From Variovorax sp. OV329 (GTDB taxonomy: Bacteria > Pseudomonadota > Gammaproteobacteria > Burkholderiales > Burkholderiaceae_C), in NCBI RefSeq assembly GCF_900114785.1, contig NZ_FOUG01000013.1, forward strand, positions 62,001 through 126,000: DNA of 64,000 bases, written 5' to 3'. The position numbers and the translations under genes are program-made. The first letter of the stretch is position 1, and each line of letters starts with the position of its first letter. Shown in pieces: positions 33,706 through 41,389 of this stretch. The notes beneath the pieces were generated by a model. That model did no database searches. It was not told the DNA's origin and saw only the letters and a program-made list of their open reading frames with translations.

Positions 33706-35580
33706 ATGAACGCCATCGACAAGATTCCGGCCGCGAACGACACGGCCGGCGACACCGACTTCGCCAACGCCTGGCGCGGATTCATCGGCTCCATCCCCGA
33801 CGCCGAGATCCGCGGCGCCAAGGGCCACGTGGTGTGGTCGATGAAGGACTATGCCTTCCTCGAGACGGACGAGCCCGCGCCGACGGTGCACCCCAACCTC
33901 TGGCGCCAGGGCCGCCTGAACAATGCGCACGGCCTGTTCAAGGTGAGCGAGCGCATCTACCAGGTGCGCGGCTTCGACATCGCCAACGTGAGCTTCATCG
34001 AGGGCGACACCGGCGTGATCGTGATCGACCCGCTCACCGTGGCGGAGACGGCCGAGGCCGCCATCAAGCTGTATCGCGCGCACCGCGGCAACCGGCCGGT
34101 AACGGCGCTCATCTACACCCACAGCCACGCCGACCACTTCGGCGGCGCCCGCGGCGTGCTCGACGAGCAGGACGCCATCGCCCGGCGCGTGCCCATCATC
34201 GCGCCGCACGGCTTCATGTGGCATACGGTGTCGGAGAACGTGCTGGGCGGCAACGCCATGCTGCGCCGGGGCATGTTCCAGTCCGGCGCCATGCTGCCGC
34301 GCAATGCCTGCGGCCAGGTGGACTGCGGCATCGGCAAGGGCGCGCCCCTGGGGACCATGACCCTGATCCCGCCGACGATGAGCATCGAGAAGGAAGTCGA
34401 GACCCACGTCATCGACGGCGTGGAGATCATCTTCCACCTGGCGCTGGAGAGCGAGGCGCCCTCGGAGATGTTCATGCACTTCCCCGGCCTGCGCGCGCTC
34501 AACACGGCCGAGATCGGCGTGCAGACCCTGCACAACCTGTGCCCCCTGCGCGGCGCGCAGGTGCGCGATGCGCGCCTGTGGTCGCGCTACCTGGACGAGG
34601 CGCTGGACCGCTACGCACCCACCGCCGACGTGGTGTTCGCCCAGCACAACTGGCCCACCTGGGGCAACGAGAACATCCGCCTGTTCCTGCGCCAGCAGCG
34701 CGACCTGTACAAGCACCTGCACGACCAGACCCTGCGGCTGATGAACCGCGGCATGACCGGCGTCGAGGTGGCCGAGGTCATGCAGCTGCCGCCTTCACTG
34801 GCCGACACCTGGGCCAACAAGGGCTTCTACGGCACCATCTCGCACAACGTGAAGGCCATCGTGCAGCGCTACCTGGGCTGGTACGACGGCAACCCGGCGC
34901 ACCTGCACCTGCTGCCGCCGGAGAAGTCCGGCCCCCGCTACGTGGAATACATGGGCGGCGCCGACGCACTGCTCGAGCGTGCCCGCAAGGACTTCGAGCG
35001 CGGCGAGTACCGCTGGGTGGCCGAGGTCAGCAACCACCTTGTCTTCGCCGACCCGGCCAACGCGGCGGCGCGCGCGCTGTGCGCCGACGCGCTGGAGCAG
35101 CTGGGCTTCGCCGCCGAGTCCTCGACCTGGCGCAACGCCTACTTGCTGGGCGCGCAGGAGCTGCGCAAGGGCGTGCCCCAGATCCGCCGCAGCCACGTGA
35201 GCCGTGACCTGGTCTCGGTGCTGCCGCTGGAGCTGCTGCTCGACTCGTTCGCCGTGCGCCTGGACGCGGAGCAGGCGCGCGATCTGCAGATGGATGTGGA
35301 GTGGTTCAACCCGGAAACGGACGAGCGCTGGGCCATGCACATCGAGAACGCCACCATGACCTACCTGCCCGGTGCCTGCCGTGGCGAGGCCGGCGCACGC
35401 GTGTCGATGAACCGCGCCGCGCTGACCGAGCTTCAGATGGACCGCGCCGGCCTGCCTGCCGCCTTCGAGCGGCTGGTGGCGCAGGGCACCATCGGCGTCG
35501 AGGGCGATGCCGCAGGCGTGCAGCGGCTGCTGGGCATGCTGGAAGAGCTCGACGTGATGTTCAACGTCGTCGAGCCCTGA
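33706..35580 (+). CDS. Alkylsulfatase-type metallo-beta-lactamase without signal peptide
   Basis: A 624-residue paralogue of the lipoprotein at 2347. The zinc motif THSHADHFGG is at 138-147. Dimerisation helices (LRLMNRGMTGVEVAEVMQLP), the repeat-like WVAEVSNHLVFADPAN region and a C-terminal SCP2-like domain follow. There is no export signal, so it should act in the cytoplasm. Third gene of the ligase-Bug operon, 37 bp after Bug. It may hydrolyse an alkyl sulfate after uptake, or a non-sulfate ester or CoA-related compound in the pathway. Substrate unproven. Confidence 0.85.
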   Translation: MNAIDKIPAANDTAGDTDFANAWRGFIGSIPDAEIRGAKGHVVWSMKDYAFLETDEPAPTVHPNLWRQGRLNNAHGLFKVSERIYQVRGFDIANVSFIEGDTGVIVIDPLTVAETAEAAIKLYRAHRGNRPVTALIYTHSHADHFGGARGVLDEQDAIARRVPIIAPHGFMWHTVSENVLGGNAMLRRGMFQSGAMLPRNACGQVDCGIGKGAPLGTMTLIPPTMSIEKEVETHVIDGVEIIFHLALESEAPSEMFMHFPGLRALNTAEIGVQTLHNLCPLRGAQVRDARLWSRYLDEALDRYAPTADVVFAQHNWPTWGNENIRLFLRQQRDLYKHLHDQTLRLMNRGMTGVEVAEVMQLPPSLADTWANKGFYGTISHNVKAIVQRYLGWYDGNPAHLHLLPPEKSGPRYVEYMGGADALLERARKDFERGEYRWVAEVSNHLVFADPANAAARALCADALEQLGFAAESSTWRNAYLLGAQELRKGVPQIRRSHVSRDLVSVLPLELLLDSFAVRLDAEQARDLQMDVEWFNPETDERWAMHIENATMTYLPGACRGEAGARVSMNRAALTELQMDRAGLPAAFERLVAQGTIGVEGDAAGVQRLLGMLEELDVMFNVVEP

Positions 35581-35683
35581 GCGGCGCGGGCCTGCCGCCG
35601 AGCAGGGCTTGCGCCGGGCAGGATCCAGCCCAGCGGGATCATGGAGCCGCCCGGCTCAGGCGAGACCGTGTGCTCGCCATCGC

Positions 35684-37486
35684 CTAGCCGAAGGTGAATG
35701 CATAGTCCTGCACGCCCGGATCGAGGAACTCGATCTCGAACAGCCGGGGCTTGTTGCCGTCCCTGGCCTGGCGCACCAGCTGGTACAGCCGCTGGCGGTC
35801 GATGGTGCCGTTGCCCTCGGCATCCACGTCGAAGCCGTGGTCCGCCTGCGGCGCCTTGCCGTCCACGCGCACCCGGAAGCGCACCGGGCTGCCGTCCTTG
35901 GCAGGGCCCAGCACCAGGTGCAGGTCGCGCGCCTGGAAGCGGTAGCTGATGCGGCCGTTCGCACGATCGAGCACGGCCCGTTCGCCGTCCACCGTCCAGT
36001 CGCCGGCCAGCGACCACTCGTCCGGGCGCAGTTGCGCTGCAGTTTCGTAGCGATGGGCGCGGTCGCGCACCAGGCCGCCCGGCGACGCGAAGTTGTCCGC
36101 CTGCGCGTAGCCGATGTAGGTCTCGCCCGACTGCGCGCGCGTCGGGCCCGCCGCGGCCTGGGTGCCCTGGCCCACCGGGTCGACGACCAGGCCCGCCGGC
36201 AGATGGCCTTGGCCCGCTTCGGCCAGCAGCTGCTGGATCACGCTCTCTGCCTTGTCGTAGCGGCCCTCGCCCAGTTGCTGGTGCCGGATGCGGCCCTGCG
36301 CATCGATGAAGTAGAAGGCGGGCCAGGCCCGGTTGCCGAAGGCGCGCCAGATCGAGAAGTTGCTGTCCAGCGCCACCGGGAACCCGATGCCCAGATCCTT
36401 CACCGCCGCCTGCACGTTCGACGGCTTCTTCTCGAAGGCGAACTCCGGCGTGTGCACGCCCACCACCACCAGGCCGGCGTCCTTGTACTTCTGCGACCAG
36501 GCTTTCAGGTAGGGCAGGGTGCGCAGGCAGTTGATGCAGGAGTAGGTCCAGAAGTCCACCAGCACCACCTTGCCGCGCAGGCTTTCGGCGCTGAGTGGCG
36601 CCGAGTTGATCCACTCGGTGGCGCCCGCCAGCGACGGGAAGTTTCCTTGAACGGGCAGGCGCTGCGCCTGCATGGCGTCGGACGCGCCCGCCGCCGTGAG
36701 CATCAAGCCGGGTCGCGAGGGGCGGGTGGATGAGCTCGGCTCGGTCAGCCGCGCGGGGCGCGATTCGATCTTTTCCACCAGCGACTGTTCCAGCCGGGTG
36801 GTGCTTCCGAACGGGATCTGGCTGAGCACTCCGGTGTCCAGGCCCAGTGCAATGGCCCCCGCACCGGCCAGGACCGCGAGGCCGGCCACGCGCCGGATGT
36901 TCTCGCCGGTGCGCAGCGTACCTCGGAGCATCGAGAACAGGCGGCCGCCGAACAGCAGTGCGCCCGCCAGCGAGGTGGCCGCACCTGCCGCGTAGGCGAG
37001 CAGCAGCACCGAGGTGCCGAGGTTGGCCCCCCGCAGCGCCGCGGTGGTCAGGATCAGTCCCAGGATGGGGCCCGCGCAAGGCGTCCACAGCATGCCGGTG
37101 CCGACGCCCAGCAGCAGCGGAGCGAGGAAGGCGTAGCGCGAAGAGGCTGGCACCGACGCCGTCTCCGACAGCCGGTTGCCCAGTCGAACCAAGGGTTGGC
37201 TCAGCCGGTCGGCCCATGCGGGAAACAGCAGCGCGGCGCCGAACAGCGCCATCAGGCCGATCGCTGCGCCGCGGCCGTAGTGGTTGAGCGAGACCACCCA
37301 GCTGCCGCCCACGGCGGCGAGCGTGGCCGTGGCCGCGAAGGCCAGGGCCAGGCCCAGCAGCAGCGGCAGCCCGTGCGTGCGGAAGGGCCGGTCGGCGCGG
37401 GCAAACACGAAGGGGAGCACGGGCAGGACGCAGGGGCTGAGGATGGTAAGGATCCCGCCCAGGTAGGCCACGACCAGGATGAACAT
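35684..37486 (-). CDS. CcdA-thioredoxin fusion protein (DipZ-like)
   Basis: A 600-residue membrane protein that probably carries reducing power to the periplasm. Residues 1-230 form a CcdA/DsbD-beta membrane domain with the redox cysteines Cys19 (LSPCVLP) and Cys137 (TPCAGP). A TlpA/thioredoxin domain follows with YSCINCL (Cys317, Cys320). The last 140 residues are a beta-rich DipZ C-terminal domain. The thioredoxin part is strikingly similar to the separate protein at 40646. Its upstream gap holds two inverted copies of the GATAC-N5-CATAC box. Confidence 0.9.
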   Translation of the reverse strand: MFILVVAYLGGILTILSPCVLPVLPFVFARADRPFRTHGLPLLLGLALAFAATATLAAVGGSWVVSLNHYGRGAAIGLMALFGAALLFPAWADRLSQPLVRLGNRLSETASVPASSRYAFLAPLLLGVGTGMLWTPCAGPILGLILTTAALRGANLGTSVLLLAYAAGAATSLAGALLFGGRLFSMLRGTLRTGENIRRVAGLAVLAGAGAIALGLDTGVLSQIPFGSTTRLEQSLVEKIESRPARLTEPSSSTRPSRPGLMLTAAGASDAMQAQRLPVQGNFPSLAGATEWINSAPLSAESLRGKVVLVDFWTYSCINCLRTLPYLKAWSQKYKDAGLVVVGVHTPEFAFEKKPSNVQAAVKDLGIGFPVALDSNFSIWRAFGNRAWPAFYFIDAQGRIRHQQLGEGRYDKAESVIQQLLAEAGQGHLPAGLVVDPVGQGTQAAAGPTRAQSGETYIGYAQADNFASPGGLVRDRAHRYETAAQLRPDEWSLAGDWTVDGERAVLDRANGRISYRFQARDLHLVLGPAKDGSPVRFRVRVDGKAPQADHGFDVDAEGNGTIDRQRLYQLVRQARDGNKPRLFEIEFLDPGVQDYAFTFG

Positions 37487-37567
37487 CTTGTCTTCTCGTC
37501 GGAGTTGATCGATGTATCGATTGGATGCGCGCCATGTATTTGGCGTGTGTCGAGATCAAGCCGTTTG

Positions 37568-37582
37568 GTATGGCCGTGTACC
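37568..37582 (-). promoter_or_regulatory. GATAC-type box, minus-strand copy, upstream of the CcdA-thioredoxin gene
   Basis: On the minus strand it reads GGTAC-ACGGC-CATAC, one base off the consensus GATAC-N5-CATAC. It lies 81 bp upstream of the CcdA-thioredoxin ATG and 12 bp from a copy in the opposite orientation. Confidence 0.6.
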
Positions 37583-37594
37583 TGTACGGCGCTA

Positions 37595-37609
37595 GATACA
37601 CGGTCATAC
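37595..37609 (+). promoter_or_regulatory. GATAC-type box, plus-strand copy
   Basis: Reads GATAC-ACGGT-CATAC, an exact consensus copy. With the inverted copy at 37568-37582 it makes a 42-bp arrangement in the gap between the histidine kinase stop and the CcdA-thioredoxin start. Confidence 0.62.
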
Positions 37610-37653
37610 AAACTCGCGGCAGCTCGGATCCGGCGCGGGTGGCGCCGCCGCGT

Positions 37654-39117
37654 TCAGCCCTGCGCCGCGTCGGCGCGCGTGTCCATGCTCAGCCGCACCT
37701 CCAGCCCGCCCTCGCTGCGATTGCGCAGGCTGAGTTGCGCCCCCATCGCGTTGGCCAGCTGCTGCGCAATGGCCAGGCCCAGCCCCGTGCCGCCCGTGCT
37801 GCGGTTGCGCGAGCCCTCGACGCGGTAGAAGGGCTTCATCACCGATTCCAGGTGCTCGGGCGGAATGCCGGGGCCGTTGTCGCTGACGGCGAGCGTCAGG
37901 CGGTGATCGGCGTATTGCACCTGCAGCCGCACCTCGCTGCCGAACTTCAGCGCGTTGTCGATCAGGTTCGACAGGATCCGGCGCAGCGCGTGGGGCCGCG
38001 TCACGATGGGCTCGCCGATCTGCCCCTGCAGCACCACTTCCTGGCCGGCGTCGCCGTAGTCGGCAACCATGCTCTCGAACAGGGCGTCGGCATCGATGCG
38101 GCAGGGCGGCTCGCGCGTGCCCTGCAGCGTGCGGGCATAGGTCACGCCTTCGCGCACCAGGACGTTCATGGCGTCCAGGTCCTGCCTGAACTTGAGCTGG
38201 TCCTGCTCGTTGTCCATGAACTCGGTGCGCAGCCGCATGCGGGTGATGGGTGTCTGCAGGTCATGCGAGATGGCCGCGAGGATCTGCACGCGCTCGGCCA
38301 GGTAGTCGCTGATGCGGCCCTGCATGGCGTTGAAGGCGCGCGCCGCCTGCGCCACTTCGCTGGGACCCTCTTCGTCGACATGGCGCGCCTTCAGGTCGGG
38401 GCCCAGTTCGTCGGCGGCAGCGGCCAGCCGAGCCAGCGGCCGCGTCACCAGCCGCGCCGCCAGCCAGCCGCACAGTGCCAGCACCGCCAGTTGCGCCAGC
38501 AGCAGCCACAGCACCCAGTCGGCCAGCGGCATGCCCACGCGGCGCGCATCCACGACGACCGATGCGCCGTCGGACAGCCGCACCTGCATGCGCAGCGCAT
38601 CGCGCCCGCTGCCGCCCTGGGCGACGTGCTCGACCTCGAAGGGGCGCAGCGCCTGGCCGATGGCAGTGGCGAACTGCCGGGCGGAAGCCGCAGACGGCGC
38701 CGGCCCGCTCACGCTGCCGCCCAGCACGAAGCGGTAGTTGCGCCGCTCCAGCCGCTGCAGCCAGCCGGCGCGCTCGGCGGCGGGCAGGCGGTCGAGGATC
38801 GCGATCGAACTGGCGATGTCCTGTTCGATGCCGCTCATCATCAGCTCGCGCATGGCCGACTCGCGCTCGTAGAGGATCGCCGCGAAGGTCAGCGCCTGCG
38901 CAATCGCGAGTCCCAGGACGAAGATCACCGTGACGCGGGCGAACAGCGAGCGTGGCCACAGGCGCCGCCGGCCGCGCGCGCGGGCCGGGTGCGCGCCGTC
39001 CGCCGAGGGCCTTTGTGCGTCGTCGGGCGGCGAGGACATGCTTGCGATGGAACTGCCGGGTGAGTGGGACATGGAGCGGTTATAGGCGGTGGCGCGGGGC
39101 ATTGTGCGCCGCGCCAT
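37654..39117 (-). CDS. Two-component sensor histidine kinase
   Basis: An EnvZ-like membrane kinase of up to 487 residues. A cytoplasmic N-terminal tail precedes TM1 (VTVIFVLGLAIAQALTFAAIL), then a periplasmic sensor of about 110 residues, TM2 (WVLWLLLAQLAVLALCGWLA), HAMP, the phospho-accepting His in ISHDLQTPITRMRL, and an HATPase with NLIDNALKFG, NGPGIP and GGTGLGLAI. The start is uncertain: 39117 lies three bases after the ohr stop and suggests coupling; 39072 is an alternative. It is cotranscribed with ohr and divergent from its likely partner regulator at 39747. Confidence 0.9.
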   Translation of the reverse strand: MARRTMPRATAYNRSMSHSPGSSIASMSSPPDDAQRPSADGAHPARARGRRRLWPRSLFARVTVIFVLGLAIAQALTFAAILYERESAMRELMMSGIEQDIASSIAILDRLPAAERAGWLQRLERRNYRFVLGGSVSGPAPSAASARQFATAIGQALRPFEVEHVAQGGSGRDALRMQVRLSDGASVVVDARRVGMPLADWVLWLLLAQLAVLALCGWLAARLVTRPLARLAAAADELGPDLKARHVDEEGPSEVAQAARAFNAMQGRISDYLAERVQILAAISHDLQTPITRMRLRTEFMDNEQDQLKFRQDLDAMNVLVREGVTYARTLQGTREPPCRIDADALFESMVADYGDAGQEVVLQGQIGEPIVTRPHALRRILSNLIDNALKFGSEVRLQVQYADHRLTLAVSDNGPGIPPEHLESVMKPFYRVEGSRNRSTGGTGLGLAIAQQLANAMGAQLSLRNRSEGGLEVRLSMDTRADAAQG

Positions 39118-39120
39118 CGC

Positions 39121-39540
39121 TCAGGCGACGTTGATGGCGATGTCGATGTTGCCGCGCAGTGCCTTCGAGTAGGGGCAGATCTGGTGCGCGCCGTCGGCCA
39201 CCGCGCGCGCCACGCTGGGCTCCAGCCCGGGCAGGCTCACGTTCAGGCGCGCCTGCAGGGAGAAGGCATCGCCCGTCATGCACAGGTCGATCTCGGCATC
39301 GACGGCAGTGTCCGCGGGCAGGGCAAGCTTCATCTTGCCGGCTGTGCGCGCCATGGCGCCGATGAAGCAGGCCGACCAGCCGGCCGCCAGCAACTGCTCG
39401 GGGTTGGTTCCGGTGCCGGGCATGCCCGGCGGCGTGAAGTGGATGTCCAGGCGGCCGTCGGAGCTGCGCGAGGCGCCGCCGTCGCGGCCGCCTGCGGTGT
39501 GTTGATGGGCCGTGTAGAGGACTTTCTGAACCTGGGTCAT
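39121..39540 (-). CDS. ohr: Organic hydroperoxide resistance protein (Ohr/OsmC)
   Basis: Thiol peroxidase that reduces organic hydroperoxides with lipoyl-protein electrons. 139 residues beginning MTQVQKVLYTAHQHTAGGRDG. The catalytic pair Cys58 (GWSACFIGA) and Cys122 (HQICPYSKAL) and the ohr-type TNPEQLLAAG are present. Usually controlled by OhrR; no OhrR gene is seen here. Instead a GATAC-N5-CATAC box faces the gene and a two-component kinase is cotranscribed, which is an unusual setting. Confidence 0.93.
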   Translation of the reverse strand: MTQVQKVLYTAHQHTAGGRDGGASRSSDGRLDIHFTPPGMPGTGTNPEQLLAAGWSACFIGAMARTAGKMKLALPADTAVDAEIDLCMTGDAFSLQARLNVSLPGLEPSVARAVADGAHQICPYSKALRGNIDIAINVA

Positions 39541-39636
39541 GTCGTGAACCTTGCTGGGGTGAAGAATGGAAGTGCCCACCGGTGATCGGCGGACGAAGGG
39601 ATTCTTCGCGCTGCGAGGCGCGGCGGCCTTCGTTTC

Positions 39637-39651
39637 GTATGCCTATGTATC
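39637..39651 (-). promoter_or_regulatory. GATAC-type box facing ohr
   Basis: On the minus strand it reads GATAC-ATAGG-CATAC. Fourteen bases before it on that strand is the block GAAATCTATTGTCG (39666-39679), which recurs identically, with the same spacing, before the box at 48353. The gene it faces is ohr, 96 bp downstream. Confidence 0.7.
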
Positions 39652-39687
39652 CGGGCCGCGCTTCACGACAATAGATTTCAAGCCGTA

Positions 39688-39702
39688 GATACTTGGGCAT
39701 AC
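39688..39702 (+). promoter_or_regulatory. GATAC-type box facing the response regulator gene
   Basis: Reads GATAC-TTGGG-CATAC, exact consensus, 44 bp before the response-regulator ATG. A possible -10 element (TACATT) lies at about 39732-39737, so the box would overlap or adjoin the -35 region. This position fits autoregulation. Confidence 0.65.
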
Positions 39703-39746
39703 AAAGGCGCTGACACCGGCGCCGCAGCTGGCTACATTGGCGACCC

Positions 39747-40487
<741 letters not shown>

Positions 40488-40495
40488 GCGGCGCC

Positions 40496-40630
40496 CTACT
40501 CGCCAGGAAGGCGGCGCCGCAGCGCGCCGACGACCTGGCGCGTGGCGATGGTCTGGCAGTTCACGGGATTGCGAAGCTCCTGCGCCACGCCGCCGGCCAG
40601 GAACAGGAGGGCGAACCAGAGTCTTTTCAT
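40496..40630 (-). CDS. Possible 44-residue secreted small protein after the TlpA-like gene
   Basis: A short frame starts 15 bases after the TlpA-like stop, with GAAAGG before the ATG. It begins with a signal-like segment MKRLWFALLFLAGGVAQ and continues with a polar part containing one Cys and ending RRRLPGE. It would be cotranscribed with the thioredoxin-like gene. Translation signals are moderate and no family is recognised. Confidence 0.42.
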   Translation of the reverse strand: MKRLWFALLFLAGGVAQELRNPVNCQTIATRQVVGALRRRLPGE

Positions 40631-40645
40631 GGCGGCCGCCTTTCT

Positions 40646-41206
40646 TCAGGAGTCCGCCGCGCGAGATGGCGCGAGCAGCTGCCGGATCCTGTCTTCGGTC
40701 TGCGCATAGCGTCCCTCGCCGAAGTGCGAGTAGACGACGTGGCCTTGCTGGTCGATCAGGTACAGGGCCGGCCAGTAGTGGTTGTCGAAGGCCTTCCAGG
40801 TGGCGTACTGGTTGTCCTGCGCGACGGCATAGGGAATCTGCAGCTTTTCCACCGCCGCCTTCACGTTCGCGTTCGACTTCTCGTAGCCGAACTCGGGCGT
40901 GTGCACGCCCACCACCACCAGGCCCTGGTCCTTGTACTTCTGGTGCCAGGCCTTGAGGTAGGGAAGGGTGTTCAGGCAGTTGATGCAGCTGTAGGTCCAG
41001 AAGTCCACCAGCACCACCTTGCCGTGCAGGGCGTCGAGGTCCAGCGGCGGGGAGTTGATCCAGGCGTCGATGTCGCGGAAGGCCGGCTCGGTCTTCTGCG
41101 CGCTGACCGGCGTGTCCGGGCCGGGCGGCAAGATGGCGAGGCTCACCGCCGCTGCGGCGGCCAGGACGGCGAAGGCGGTGAAGATGGCGCGGTTCGAAAA
41201 TCTCAT
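40646..41206 (-). CDS. TlpA/ResA-like periplasmic thioredoxin
   Basis: A 186-residue protein with an N-terminal anchor or signal (AIFTAFAVLAAAAAVSLAIL) and a TlpA-like domain. The motif is YSCINCL and the conserved stretches are VVLVDFWTYSCINCLNTLPY and VVVGVHTPEFGYEKS. It is nearly a copy of the central domain of the CcdA fusion at 35684. It probably receives electrons from a CcdA-type protein and reduces periplasmic disulfides. The start at MRFSNRAIF is preferred over one 13 codons earlier. A GATAC-type box lies 43 bp upstream. Confidence 0.9.
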   Translation of the reverse strand: MRFSNRAIFTAFAVLAAAAAVSLAILPPGPDTPVSAQKTEPAFRDIDAWINSPPLDLDALHGKVVLVDFWTYSCINCLNTLPYLKAWHQKYKDQGLVVVGVHTPEFGYEKSNANVKAAVEKLQIPYAVAQDNQYATWKAFDNHYWPALYLIDQQGHVVYSHFGEGRYAQTEDRIRQLLAPSRAADS

Positions 41207-41249
41207 GGGCCGATGTTCGGCCCGCGCGAGCCGCCCCAGCCGCATTTGC

Positions 41250-41264
41250 GTACCGTTGCGTATC
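41250..41264 (-). promoter_or_regulatory. GATAC-type box facing the TlpA-like gene
   Basis: On the minus strand it reads GATAC-GCAAC-GGTAC, one or two bases off consensus. A related upstream block (TAGTGTGTCG) lies 13 bases before it, in the relative position of the GAAATCTATTGTCG block seen at ohr and at 48325. The box is in the divergent gap with the ATPase regulator gene. Confidence 0.55.
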
Positions 41265-41389
41265 CGGCGGGGCGAGCCGACACACTACTTTTCCTGCAGC
41301 AAGGCGCAGGCGTGGCCGGACCCGACCGGGTCGGCACGCCCGCGCGCGCTCCGATAACATCCGGCCCGCCCTTTGCCCCAAGCATCTCG

